Of a DNA stretch of 55,376 nt, positions 9,292 to 17,656 are shown in pieces. The stretch lies in assembly GCA_947626635.1 (NCBI GenBank), contig CANQSY010000004.1:1-55376 (forward strand). Direction: 5' to 3'. The notes below the pieces were generated by a model that saw only the letters and a list, made by a program, of their open reading frames with translations, searched no databases and was not told where the DNA came from. The stretch's first letter is position 1. Every line of letters starts with the position of its first letter. The translations under genes and the position numbers were made by a program. This DNA comes from an uncultured Akkermansia sp. GTDB taxonomy: Bacteria > Verrucomicrobiota > Verrucomicrobiia > Verrucomicrobiales > Akkermansiaceae.

Positions 9292-10956
9292 TCAGAGATA
9301 CGGTTTCAGCGTGCGCAACTGAATGTGGATTGCGGAGCAGCGCGTCTGAAGCGGGCGCAGGGTGTCCGCCTGCCGCGTCACTTTCTGTCGCGGAATCGCG
9401 TAAAGTTGGCGATAGGCGGCTATACGCGAAATGAGCATGCGATTCAGTATCGCGTGGAGAGCTTGACCGACCTCTTGCGCCAAATCGTGGGAGAGACTCG
9501 TGATCTCCCTGCCGATCTGTTTGCACGCAAATCGGTGCCCTACACAGCCCGCCGCCCACACCATCACCGCCGCCACAACACAAACCAGCCCCAGGAGATC
9601 CTGACCGACGCACCCCAACATACCCGCCACCGTCAGAAGGATGCAAATGCTGATAATACACAACCGCATCCAATTGGTCTGCGCAATGAAGATATTGAAA
9701 AATTTACGCCGCAAATTTGCCGCGGCCAGGGGTTCGCAGATGTCCCGGCAGAGTCGCGAACGCAGCGTGCAGAGTTCCTTGTCTAACTTTTCCACAGGAA
9801 AGGCTCCTATCTCGCATTCCAGCGTCTTCTTCATACGCGGACGCACGATTCGCCAATGTTGTGCGCAGTACGCCTTAAACTGCTCATCGGCCTCCTCCTG
9901 CTGATGGGTGACTAACTCCTCGATGTTGTAATGCAGCTCCCGATCCGCCACCGTCCCCATGAGCTCCAGCCGCAGCAGAGTCACCGGCGAAAGCACATAG
10001 CCCAACCGCCGCCTGACCGCCATCGTCAGCTGCGGCAGCGCCTGCAGAATGGTCGCACTCAACCCCTTTTGATACTCATTGATACCGGTCATCTGCTGTT
10101 TGAGCATATCATCAATTTCCTGCTCGATACCGGCTAGGAATCCACTATCCGTACGGCTCACCGTTTCGCGCGACCTCAGCACACGGTTCTGTTTATCCAC
10201 CAGGTCGGACGCTCGTTCGGCGAGGGTGCGTATTGAACTGCGGATGGCATGAGGTCCCTCCAGAGTCTCCTGCACCCTCTCGCGAAAGACATCCGCATCT
10301 CCCTGCCCGGGCGCTGAAAGAAAGTAAATAGGCAGAGCCTTTCCGACTTGCTGCCGACATAACTCACGGACCGATTCCTTGAGCGCAACCGCCTCCCTCG
10401 CCGCCAGACGGTCCGAATGCGTCACCGCCACAGCACAGCCTCCACCCTGAGCGCGACCTGCCGCCTCCGCCAGCAAACTCCATACCCCATCGGCGGCAGG
10501 TTTCTGAGCATCAATGACACCGATGATGACATCGGCCCCCTGCATCAGCGCGCGACAGGTCACGCGTACATCCTCTTGCTCGCAATCCGCCGTGTCCACT
10601 AATTCCAGACCTTCCAGTTGATTCACCGGCAGAAAACGCGAATGAGTCGGGTCTCCATCTCGACACGTGTAGCGCCAGCAGAGGTAATGACCTTCCATAC
10701 GATAATTCTCCACGAGGGGCACATTGACAAGGCGCGCCAATATGGCCGACTTCCCGCTCCCGGCGCCGCCTATCACGATAATCCTGCGATCTCTCTGCAA
10801 GGCATGCAGCGCTTGTTCAACCGGCTCACGGTATTCCTCCAAACTTTCATCATCTATATCACGGCACAAAGCTTCCGCCTGCTCAGCCCAATAACTGACC
10901 AAGCTCTCCTGCGTCTGGTATGCCCGTCTCAACTCCACCGGGGGCATTATAATCAT
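9292..10956 (-). CDS. Dynamin-like/YfjP-type membrane GTPase
   Basis: A 554-residue protein with a P-loop GTPase domain at about 55–230: G1 GGAGSGKS (63–70), a degenerate G3 (VDTAD, without the usual Gly), and a G4-like THSD in place of N/TKxD. A long helical region follows, then a hydrophobic hairpin near 440–490 (two closely spaced membrane segments) and a short helical C-terminus. This order (GTPase, helical stalk, membrane hairpin, helix) is that of bacterial dynamin-like and related membrane-remodelling GTPases. The variant G3 and G4 motifs are unusual and raise doubt about nucleotide specificity. MIIM (10956) or the Met three codons later could be the start. It precedes rarA by 32 bp. 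Confidence 0.7.
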   Translation of the reverse strand: MIIMPPVELRRAYQTQESLVSYWAEQAEALCRDIDDESLEEYREPVEQALHALQRDRRIIVIGGAGSGKSAILARLVNVPLVENYRMEGHYLCWRYTCRDGDPTHSRFLPVNQLEGLELVDTADCEQEDVRVTCRALMQGADVIIGVIDAQKPAADGVWSLLAEAAGRAQGGGCAVAVTHSDRLAAREAVALKESVRELCRQQVGKALPIYFLSAPGQGDADVFRERVQETLEGPHAIRSSIRTLAERASDLVDKQNRVLRSRETVSRTDSGFLAGIEQEIDDMLKQQMTGINEYQKGLSATILQALPQLTMAVRRRLGYVLSPVTLLRLELMGTVADRELHYNIEELVTHQQEEADEQFKAYCAQHWRIVRPRMKKTLECEIGAFPVEKLDKELCTLRSRLCRDICEPLAAANLRRKFFNIFIAQTNWMRLCIISICILLTVAGMLGCVGQDLLGLVCVVAAVMVWAAGCVGHRFACKQIGREITSLSHDLAQEVGQALHAILNRMLISRIAAYRQLYAIPRQKVTRQADTLRPLQTRCSAIHIQLRTLKPYL

Positions 10957-11158
10957 CCCGAGGGATAATGTCCATGATATTTTGCAGCCTCAGCAGACAG
11001 ATGATCTTCCTCATACGACTTCGACAAAAAACCGGAAAACGTCCACGTCGCTGCTCCCCCTGCGCTTCCGTCCGAAGCTTTTCCCGTCCGAGCGTTGACG
11101 ACGCCGTTTGAGCAGGTGACAACAAAACAGTCTGTATCATCCGGCTAACAGTGATGGA

Positions 11159-11180
11159 TTCTCCGACGCTCATCGGAGAA
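11159..11180 (+). promoter_or_regulatory. Perfect 8-bp stem-loop just upstream of ferritin start
   Basis: TTCTCCGA, a 6-nt loop, then TCGGAGAA. The stem ends 12 bases before the ferritin ATG at 11193. The GGAG that would be the nearest ribosome-binding sequence lies in its 3′ arm, so folding could hide it. A TATCAT -10-like element sits at about 11135–11140. A role in controlling ferritin translation is inference only. Confidence 0.4.
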
Positions 11181-11192
11181 AATATCCCATGT

Positions 11193-11678
11193 ATGAATCC
11201 TGATATCGCAGACGCCATGAATCGCCAAATCGGCATGGAATTCAATGCCGCCTTTCTCTACCTCTCTTTCTCCGGGTTGATGAATGAATACGGCATGCGC
11301 GGCACCGGTCGCTGGCTACGAGCCCATTTCCATGAGGAATGCGCGCATGCTCTCAAAATCCTTGATCACCTCGAGCTGCGCCGCACCACCGCCGTCCTCC
11401 CCACCATTTCCTCTCCTTCGTTCAACTGGGAAACTCCCGCTGATTTATTCCGCATCGCTCTGGACCACGAAAGAGTCGTCACCTCTTCCATTCACTCCCT
11501 TCTCTCCCTCTGTCGCCGTGAAAATGACTTCGCCGGCGAGCAACTCATGATGGATTTCGTCCGCGAACAACTCCACGAGGAAGCGACGTTTGCCTCTATC
11601 TTCCACGCGCTTGAATGTGCTGCCCACGACCCGGCTGCCCTCCTTCAAATCGATTCCCAGCTCGCCGACCAACTGTAA
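11193..11678 (+). CDS. ftnA: Bacterial non-haem ferritin
   Basis: Iron-storage protein that oxidises Fe(II) and stores the mineral in a 24-subunit shell. The 161-residue product has the four-helix ferritin pattern with ferroxidase ligands in place: Glu in IGMEFNAAF, Glu and His in HEECAHAL, Glu in DHERVV, and Gln/Glu in VREQLHEE. The Met at 11193 gives the family's usual N-terminus (E. coli FtnA has the first ligand Glu at 17; here 16). In-frame GTG/ATG codons at 11151/11154 would add 14 residues and cannot be excluded, because a -10-like TATCAT lies about 10 nt before them. It is monocistronic, convergent with kbl, with a shared stem-loop between them. Confidence 0.93.
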   Translation: MNPDIADAMNRQIGMEFNAAFLYLSFSGLMNEYGMRGTGRWLRAHFHEECAHALKILDHLELRRTTAVLPTISSPSFNWETPADLFRIALDHERVVTSSIHSLLSLCRRENDFAGEQLMMDFVREQLHEEATFASIFHALECAAHDPAALLQIDSQLADQL

Positions 11679-11732
11679 CCCCCTGCCGGACATCCTCCTT
11701 ACCTCCATCGACGGCGGGACGCGAATAAGCAA

Positions 11733-11763
11733 AGCCTTGCCGCGAACGAGTCGGGGCAAGGCT
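11733..11763. terminator. Bidirectional stem-loop between ferritin and kbl
   Basis: AGCCTTGCC (11733–11741) pairs perfectly with GGCAAGGCT (11755–11763) across a 13-nt loop. It lies between convergent ferritin and kbl. The minus-strand side is followed by TTTGCTTATT, a modest T-rich tract, so it most likely ends kbl transcripts and perhaps ferritin transcripts. Confidence 0.6.
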
Positions 11764-11799
11764 GAAAAGACGCGAAGGGCTCTTGTGTGCGGACGGCGT

Positions 11800-12999
11800 T
11801 CAGCTGATGACGCCCAGTTCCTTGCCCGCTTGAGCAAAGGCGGCGATGGCGCGGTCCAGCTGCTCCTCCGTATGAGCGGCGGAGAGCTGCGTACGTATGC
11901 GTGCCTGGTCCTTCGGAACGACCGGATAGAAGAAGCCCATGGCATACACGCCGAGCTCGAGGAGGCGGTTGCTCATGCGCTGTGAAAGCGCGGCATCCCC
12001 GATCATGACCGGAACGATGGCATGCCCGGCTCCGGCCAACTTAAACCCGACTTGCTCCATGCCTCTGCGGAAGTAGGCGGCATTGTGCTGAACCCGCTCC
12101 GTGAGCTCCGTTGAAGCCTCCAGGATATCAAGGGCCTTGAGTGTTGTTGCCGCAATGGCCGGCATCACGCTGTTGGAAAAGAGGTACGGACGAGCTTTCT
12201 GCCTCAGCACATCCACAATCTCCTGAGGGGCGGAAACGAAACCGCCGGAAGCGCCACCCAGCGCCTTGCCGAAGGTTCCCGTAATGATGTCCACTTTGCC
12301 GAACAAACCGCAATGTTCATGGGTGCCGCGCCCGCGCTTGCCGAGCACGCCCGTCGCGTGCGACTCATCAAAGTGCACCAAAGCCCCGTACTTGGCTGCC
12401 AACTCATGAATTTTATCCAATCGGGCAATAATGCCATCCATGGAGAACACACCGTCAGTGGAAATCATGATCGTGCGCGCGCCGGCAGCTTGGGCCTCCT
12501 TAAGCTTGGCCTCGAGATCCTCCATGTCGTTGTTCGCATAACGATAGCGCGCCGCCTTGCAGAGGCGCACGCCGTCAATAATCGAAGCGTGGTTCAGAGA
12601 ATCCGAAACAATGGCATCCTCCTTATCCAACAGCGCGCCGAAAAGCCCCCCGTTGGCATCAAAGCACGAGCCGAAGAGGATGCTTGCCTCCGTCCCGAGA
12701 AAGGCGCTCAGACGCTCCTCCAGCTCCCGGTGCAACGTCTGCGTGCCGCAGATGAACCGGACGGATGCCATGCCGAAGCCCCAACGATCGATTGCCTCGC
12801 GAGCCGCCTTCTCCAATTCAGGGTTGTTGGCTAGTCCGAGGTAGTTGTTGGCGCACATATTGATCACCTGGCTTCCATCCTCCAAGCCGATTTCTGAGAA
12901 CTGCGGCGTGCTGATGTAGCGTTCTTCCTTGTAGAGCCCGGCGGCCTTCAGTCCTGAAAGGTCTGCCACGATGCGTTTCTTAAAATCCTGGTTGTACAT
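11800..12999 (-). CDS. kbl: Glycine C-acetyltransferase (2-amino-3-ketobutyrate CoA ligase)
   Basis: PLP enzyme of the alpha-oxoamine synthase family, joining or splitting glycine and acetyl-CoA against 2-amino-3-oxobutyrate in threonine breakdown. The 399-residue product shows NYLGLANNP, the [10 protein letters not shown] block, [10 protein letters not shown], and the Schiff-base lysine in [11 protein letters not shown]. The start at 12999 (MYNQDFKKR) matches the family N-terminus; the longer frame to 13041 runs into the promoter. No threonine dehydrogenase gene is adjacent, so AKB synthase or another member of this fold (for example KAS-type enzymes) is possible, though the close fit favours Kbl. 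Terminator at 11733–11763. Confidence 0.92.
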   Translation of the reverse strand: MYNQDFKKRIVADLSGLKAAGLYKEERYISTPQFSEIGLEDGSQVINMCANNYLGLANNPELEKAAREAIDRWGFGMASVRFICGTQTLHRELEERLSAFLGTEASILFGSCFDANGGLFGALLDKEDAIVSDSLNHASIIDGVRLCKAARYRYANNDMEDLEAKLKEAQAAGARTIMISTDGVFSMDGIIARLDKIHELAAKYGALVHFDESHATGVLGKRGRGTHEHCGLFGKVDIITGTFGKALGGASGGFVSAPQEIVDVLRQKARPYLFSNSVMPAIAATTLKALDILEASTELTERVQHNAAYFRRGMEQVGFKLAGAGHAIVPVMIGDAALSQRMSNRLLELGVYAMGFFYPVVPKDQARIRTQLSAAHTEEQLDRAIAAFAQAGKELGVIS

Positions 13000-13028
13000 A
13001 AAGCGTAATCGTTTCGCTAACTTCCGGC

Positions 13029-13057
13029 ATTGTAAGTCCACCTCCCTGCCCTGTCAA
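13029..13057 (-). promoter_or_regulatory. Promoter of kbl
   Basis: Minus strand -35 TTGACA (13052–13057), 17-bp spacer, -10 TACAAT (13029–13034); about 29 nt from the -10 to the kbl ATG at 12999, so this gene has a true short leader, unlike several neighbours. Confidence 0.7.
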
Positions 13058-13249
13058 GTGCGAAGCATTCTCCACGGCAAACCGGCGTCCGTTCCCGTCC
13101 GGTCGATGATGAAATCTAAGAGTCAGGGCATAAGGAATAAAACGACTTGAGGCGGGGAGCACGGTCGCGTGGTAAAAATTGTTGAGAATTCCGGGACCAC
13201 TCGACTGTACCATGGCGAAAGGGCCACAGCCGGAGAAAACTCTTTAGGT

Positions 13250-13278
13250 TTGCATGATCCGCTTCATTGCGCTATGAT
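13250..13278 (+). promoter_or_regulatory. Promoter of tal–galE
   Basis: -35 TTGCAT (13250–13255), 17-bp spacer, -10 TATGAT (13273–13278), then 13 nt to the first of two tandem ATG codons (13292, 13295). The predicted leader is under 10 nt. Confidence 0.6.
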
Positions 13279-13291
13279 AGGCGCTGTCAAC

Positions 13292-14260
13292 ATGATGAGC
13301 TCTCTTCTCGAACAACTCAAGCAGTACACCACCGTTGTGGCAGACACGGGCGATTTCCGCCAGATGGAGGAATACGCACCACAGGATGCAACCACCAATC
13401 CTTCTCTCATTCTCTCTGCTGCCAAGGTGCCGGAGTACCGTCCTGTCCTTGATGCTGTGGTAACTGCATATCGCAACTCCCCTCTCAGCGGCGAGAAGCT
13501 CGCAGCTGAGTTGATGAACAAGGTCATCGTCTCCTTCGGACTGGAAATACTCAAGCGCATCCCGGGTCGCGTGTCCAGCGAAGTGGATGCCCGACTCTCC
13601 TTCGACACGGCCGGCACCATCTCCAAGGCGCACGAAATGATGGCTCTCTATGAAAAGGCCGGCATCCCTCGGGAGCGCGTGCTCATCAAGATAGCATCCA
13701 CGTGGGAGGGCATACGTGCAGCGGAGGTGCTGGAGAAGGAAGGCATCCACTGTAATCTTACGCTTCTGTTCAGCGCCGTGCAAGCTGCGGCATGCGCTGA
13801 GGCGGGGGTGCGACTCATCTCTCCGTTTGTGGGTCGCATTTTGGACTGGTACAAGAAAAATACCGAGGAAGAATACACGGCTGAAACGGATCCCGGCGTA
13901 CTTTCTGTGCGCAACATCTTTCACTACTACAAGAAGTACGGCTACCCTGTGCAGATCATGGGAGCCTCCTTCCGCAACACGGGGGAAATTCTAGCCCTTG
14001 CCGGGTGTGATCTGCTCACCATTTCCCCCCAGCTGCTCGGCGAGCTCGCTACGGCGCAAGGCTCTCTGCAACGCAGCCTCGATGCCGCTGACTCGGCAAC
14101 GATGGATCTCACGCGCATACCGGCGGATGAGTTAAGCTTCCGCTTCCTCCTCAACGAGGACGCAATGGCCACGGAAAAAACAGCCGAAGGCATTCGTCGC
14201 TTCGCCGCCGATATCCGCAAACTCGAGCAACTCCTCCTTCAACTTCATTCTTCACTCTAA
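13292..14260 (+). CDS. tal: Transaldolase
   Basis: Transfers a dihydroxyacetone unit from sedoheptulose 7-phosphate to glyceraldehyde 3-phosphate in the non-oxidative pentose phosphate pathway. The 322-residue product is of the TalB class: VVADTGDF with the first barrel Asp, [18 protein letters not shown], the Schiff-base lysine in [19 protein letters not shown], and [11 protein letters not shown]. Two adjacent Met codons (13292 and 13295) can serve as start; the upstream in-frame extension to 13169 overlaps the promoter and was rejected. galE follows 12 bp after its stop, so the two share a transcript. Confidence 0.96.
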   Translation: MMSSLLEQLKQYTTVVADTGDFRQMEEYAPQDATTNPSLILSAAKVPEYRPVLDAVVTAYRNSPLSGEKLAAELMNKVIVSFGLEILKRIPGRVSSEVDARLSFDTAGTISKAHEMMALYEKAGIPRERVLIKIASTWEGIRAAEVLEKEGIHCNLTLLFSAVQAAACAEAGVRLISPFVGRILDWYKKNTEEEYTAETDPGVLSVRNIFHYYKKYGYPVQIMGASFRNTGEILALAGCDLLTISPQLLGELATAQGSLQRSLDAADSATMDLTRIPADELSFRFLLNEDAMATEKTAEGIRRFAADIRKLEQLLLQLHSSL

Positions 14261-14272
14261 CTCGACTTTACC

Positions 14273-15262
14273 ATGAAAATTCTCGTTACCGGCGGCGCCG
14301 GCTATATCGGGTCACACACCGTGCGTCTCCTCACCCGCAAGGGCGCGGACGTTACCGTGCTGGACAGCATGATCTACGGACACCCTGCCGCCTTGGACGG
14401 CAGTGGCGCCAAACTCGTGAAGGGAGATCTCGGCGATCCCTCAATCGTGTATCCCCTCCTCGCGCGGGAGAAGTTCGACGCGGTTGTGCATTTTGCGGCG
14501 TTTATCCAAGTGGGAGAATCTGTACAAGACCCCCTGAAGTACTACGAAAACAACATAGCTAAGCCGCTCACCCTGCTGCGTGCCATGCTCCTGGCCGGCA
14601 CAAAGAAGTTCGTCTTCTCCTCCACGGCTGCCACTTATGGCGTTCCCTCTCAAATGCCCATTCCCGAGACCGAAAAGCAGCAGCCCATCAACCCATACGG
14701 CGCCTCAAAACTCATGCTGGAACGCGTGTGCCGTGACTGCGAAAAAGCCTATGGCCTCAAAGCGGTCTTCCTGCGCTACTTCAATGCCTCCGGCTCCGCC
14801 GGTGATGGCTCCATCGGCGAGGATCACGACCCCGAGTCGCACCTCATCCCCGTCATCCTTCAAGCCATCAAGGGAGAACGCGAGGGAATCACTGTCTTCG
14901 GCACGAATTACGATACGCCGGATGGCACGTGCGTGCGCGACTACGTTCATGTCGATGACTTGGCGGATGCCCACTGGCGTGCGCTGGATTATCTCATGAA
15001 GGGGGGAGAGACCCAAGGCTTCAATCTCGGCACCGGCAAGGGGCTCTCCGTCAAAGAGATTATTGACGCCGCTGAGAAGGTCACCGGCAAAAAAGCTCCC
15101 GTCCGGTACGGTCCACGCCGCGAAGGCGACCCGCCATACCTCATTGCAGACGCCACCAAGGCCCGGGAGATTCTCGGCTGGGTTCCGCAATACCAGGATG
15201 CTCTCCGGATCGTTAAAACCGCTTGGGACTGGACGAACGGACCGCGCGGCGGACACTATTAA
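14273..15262 (+). CDS. galE: UDP-glucose 4-epimerase
   Basis: NAD-dependent interconversion of UDP-glucose and UDP-galactose (in some members also the N-acetyl forms). The 329-residue short-chain dehydrogenase fold starts with GGAGYIGSHT, has the catalytic Ser in SSTAATYG and Tyr/Lys in NPYGASK, then RYFNASG and the CVRDYVHVDDLADAH block typical of GalE. It is 12 bp downstream of tal. It supplies UDP-galactose for surface glycans or handles galactose released from host glycans; which of these cannot be told. Confidence 0.95.
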   Translation: MKILVTGGAGYIGSHTVRLLTRKGADVTVLDSMIYGHPAALDGSGAKLVKGDLGDPSIVYPLLAREKFDAVVHFAAFIQVGESVQDPLKYYENNIAKPLTLLRAMLLAGTKKFVFSSTAATYGVPSQMPIPETEKQQPINPYGASKLMLERVCRDCEKAYGLKAVFLRYFNASGSAGDGSIGEDHDPESHLIPVILQAIKGEREGITVFGTNYDTPDGTCVRDYVHVDDLADAHWRALDYLMKGGETQGFNLGTGKGLSVKEIIDAAEKVTGKKAPVRYGPRREGDPPYLIADATKAREILGWVPQYQDALRIVKTAWDWTNGPRGGHY

Positions 15263-15291
15263 AAAACTCTTCACATTGCACCTGTGCTGAT

Positions 15292-15831
15292 ATGAGGGGA
15301 CTCATCTTTATTCTCTGCTTGCTGTTCTTGTTCACCGGACCTGCAGCTCTTGCGCGTCCGGACGGCAAACAAATCATGCACGACCTCCTGCAGGCCGGTC
15401 TCCAAGCCGTAGAGGAGAACACGCGCCATCCGCAACAACCGGTCGGGGAGTCCACGGAGGACACCACCGATGGTTCGACCGGACAGGATGTCCCGGCACC
15501 ACAACGAACCTCCTCCACGGCAATGTTGGTCCGCGCTGTACGCGACTCCCTTCAACCTGCCCTTGAGTCCCTGAAGGAGCAGTACAAGGAAGAAGGCAAG
15601 GTTTACGTTCGACAGTTGGGCGATTTGCTGGCGGAGCGTATAGCACACAACCCGCGCATCCAAGCCACCCTCACGCTGATCAAGACTCTCTGTTGGGTAC
15701 TTGTCATTTACCTCATTATCGTGTCGCTGGCACTGCTTGTGAGCATGGGTCGACTGCGCAGGAACGACCGCGAGATTCTTCGACTATTGCGCGAGATACG
15801 CGATGCGCAGCAGAACACGGAGCGCGACTAG
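15292..15831 (+). CDS. Small exported/membrane protein of unknown function
   Basis: A 179-residue protein with an N-terminal signal peptide (about 1–19, MRGLIFILCLLFLFTGPAAL), a Thr/Asp/Pro/Gln-rich stretch, a helical charged segment (about 80–125), one strong transmembrane helix near 138–158, and a short basic, helical cytoplasmic tail. No recognised domain. It begins 29 bp after galE on the same strand. Its stop codon overlaps the mpl stop codon on the other strand (shared CTAG at 15828–15831). Confidence 0.65.
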   Translation: MRGLIFILCLLFLFTGPAALARPDGKQIMHDLLQAGLQAVEENTRHPQQPVGESTEDTTDGSTGQDVPAPQRTSSTAMLVRAVRDSLQPALESLKEQYKEEGKVYVRQLGDLLAERIAHNPRIQATLTLIKTLCWVLVIYLIIVSLALLVSMGRLRRNDREILRLLREIRDAQQNTERD

Positions 15832-17231
15832 TTTGATCGCCCCAGCGCGGTAAGCAGTTTGGTGTGGATGCCACCGAAACCGCCGTTACTCATCACGAGC
15901 AAGACATCCCCCGGCTTCGCCCTCTCCACCACGTACGCAACGATCTCATCTATTCCTTTTCCCAAGTAGCATTCCTTCCCCTGCGTTTCAACGTCCGAGC
16001 ACAAGGCTTCTTCATCCAGCCGGTTTTCTTTGGCCACCTTCTTATAGTTCTCCACCGGAGCGAGAATGACGCGATCCGCTTTGGAAAGAGCCACGGCGAT
16101 ATCGTGTTGAAAGATGTTGCGAATCATCGTATTGCTCCGCGGGTCAAAAAGCACCCAAAGTCGACTCTGCGGATATCGCTGTCGGAGACCGTCGATCGAC
16201 TGGGCCACAGCTGTGGGATGGTGCGCAAAATCATCCACCACCGTGACGTCATTCACCGTACCGCGCACCTCCTGGCGACGGGCAACTCCCTCAAATTTTT
16301 TAAGGGAAGCGCGTATCTGCTCCGGTGAAAGACCGGCTTCCAACGCGGCATTGGCAGCCATTGCGGCGTTGCGCACGTTAAATTCACCCACCATCGGAAC
16401 CTCGTAGGTCTCCCCGCGCATACTGAAACGGCAGCCATTCGGCTCTAATTCTATCGACGTGATGCGCACATCCGCATCCTCGCTCGTACCCACACTCACA
16501 AGCTGCACGCAGCCTCCCAACTCCTCCTCCGCCCGAATGCGCACTTCCCGGCAATTGGGACAATCCGCGTTGATGAAAACCACCCCATCCCTCGGTACCA
16601 CACGAAGGAGACGACGGAAGGAGAGCTTGATTTCATCAACATTGTTGTAGATATCCGCGTGGTCCATTTCTATGTTGTTCACAATGACCACGTGCGGGAG
16701 GTAATGCAGGAATTTGGAACGTTTGTCAAAAAATGCCGTATCATACTCATCCCCTTCCAGCACACAAGATGACGAGTCGGTGAACCTTCCGCCACGTCCC
16801 AAATTCCGCGCTATCCCCCCGATCATAAAGCTCGGCTCTCTTCCGTTATCTTCCAGCATCCACGCCAGCATGGAGGTCGTCGTCGTCTTGCCGTGCGTCC
16901 CGGTCACAACGTAGTTCTTCTTCCCCCACAGGAAAAATTCCTTCATCGCCTCCGGCAGGCTCATGTATCGCAGCCCGCGCTCCAGCACGGCCTCCACCTC
17001 TGCATTCCCTCGACTTATCGCGTTCCCTATCACCACCATGTCCGTCCCATCCGGTATATTCTCCGCTCTGTACCCTACCTTCACCTCTATCCCTTCGGCC
17101 GCCAGAAAAGTCGACATCGGCGGATACACGTTCTCGTCGCTCCCCGTCACCACATATCCCTTTCGTGCCATCGCCGTCGCCACAGCACCCATCGCCGTCC
17201 CGCAAATTCCTAAAAAATGTATCTTCTTCAT
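15828..17231 (-). CDS. mpl: UDP-MurNAc:L-Ala-gamma-D-Glu-meso-DAP ligase (murein recycling)
   Basis: Reattaches recycled tripeptide to UDP-MurNAc in the cytoplasm. The 467-residue Mur-ligase fold matches Mpl rather than MurC: ICGTAMGAVA at the N-terminus, SDENVYPPMSTFL, GNAISRGN, the P-loop GTHGKTTTTSM, EGDEYDTAFFDKRSKFLHY, DDFAHHPTAV, DPRSNTM, and VMSNGGFGGIH near the end. All of these blocks have close counterparts in E. coli Mpl. The start at 17231 is preceded by GGAG. meso-DAP peptidoglycan is implied. The gene is convergent with the previous one and the two stop codons overlap. Confidence 0.95.
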   Translation of the reverse strand: MKKIHFLGICGTAMGAVATAMARKGYVVTGSDENVYPPMSTFLAAEGIEVKVGYRAENIPDGTDMVVIGNAISRGNAEVEAVLERGLRYMSLPEAMKEFFLWGKKNYVVTGTHGKTTTTSMLAWMLEDNGREPSFMIGGIARNLGRGGRFTDSSSCVLEGDEYDTAFFDKRSKFLHYLPHVVIVNNIEMDHADIYNNVDEIKLSFRRLLRVVPRDGVVFINADCPNCREVRIRAEEELGGCVQLVSVGTSEDADVRITSIELEPNGCRFSMRGETYEVPMVGEFNVRNAAMAANAALEAGLSPEQIRASLKKFEGVARRQEVRGTVNDVTVVDDFAHHPTAVAQSIDGLRQRYPQSRLWVLFDPRSNTMIRNIFQHDIAVALSKADRVILAPVENYKKVAKENRLDEEALCSDVETQGKECYLGKGIDEIVAYVVERAKPGDVLLVMSNGGFGGIHTKLLTALGRSN

Positions 17232-17251
17232 CTCCTTTTCTCCGACCGCTG

Positions 17252-17280
17252 AGGGTACCTTATTCCGCCCTCCATGGCAA
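17252..17280 (-). promoter_or_regulatory. Promoter of mpl
   Basis: Minus strand -35 TTGCCA (17275–17280), 17 bp, -10 TACCCT (17252–17257), 20 nt before the ATG at 17231, with GGAG motifs in the short leader. Confidence 0.5.
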
Positions 17281-17297
17281 GTCTTTTCTGTTATACG

Positions 17298-17554
17298 CCA
17301 GGGCAAACGCATTAGGAAATGCGTTCGCCTATTTACGATTTACGATTTACGAATTACGATATGGATGCTAGCGCGCTGCGCGCGGGGAGACAAAGCCGCC
17401 GAGGGAGCGGAGGCGGATTGGATAAAAGCAACCGCTTTTGCCCGCAGAGCGCTGAGGTAGTGCGGTACCGAAGCGTCAAAGCGTATGCGTAGCGGAACTG
17501 TCGGAATCGTTGCGTGAGGGGTAGTAGAAACGCATATGAAATGCGTTCGCCCTT
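17298..17554. mobile_element. MITE-like non-autonomous element flanked by 9-bp direct repeats
   Basis: Both ends of this 257-bp non-coding stretch carry a palindrome of the GCAAACGCAT/ATGCGTTTGC type (17301–17330 and about 17529–17553). The 9-mer TGTTATACG occurs immediately outside on both sides (17289–17297 and 17555–17563), like a target-site duplication. Inside are four heptamers (17331–17358) and a 34-bp core (17363–17396) that recurs inverted at 32177–32210 with 31 of 34 matches. No transposase is encoded, so any movement would need one in trans. It lies upstream of mpl and downstream of the glycosyltransferase gene. Confidence 0.6.
17331..17358. repeat. Four tandem heptamers (ATTTACG type)
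   Basis: ATTTACG three times and then AATTACG, exactly in register. They abut the palindrome at 17301–17330. The same module (four heptamers next to a palindrome) recurs at 32116–32162, 32212–32266 and 35082–35141. Confidence 0.85.
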
Positions 17555-17656
17555 TGTTATACGTCTTGTTTCTGATGAATACAAGAGGATAAAAGAGGTT
17601 CCCTCTGCTTCAACGTTCATCTGCCCCGGGATGGGCAAACCTCGGCTCATGGATGG

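Noticed and set aside
9260..9673. N-terminal extension of rarA by about 138 residues
   Set aside because: It overlaps the GTPase gene, is Gly/Arg/Ser-rich shadow sequence, and is absent from the family.
17331..17358. CRISPR array
   Set aside because: Units are 7 bp without spacers, so it is a short tandem repeat, not CRISPR.
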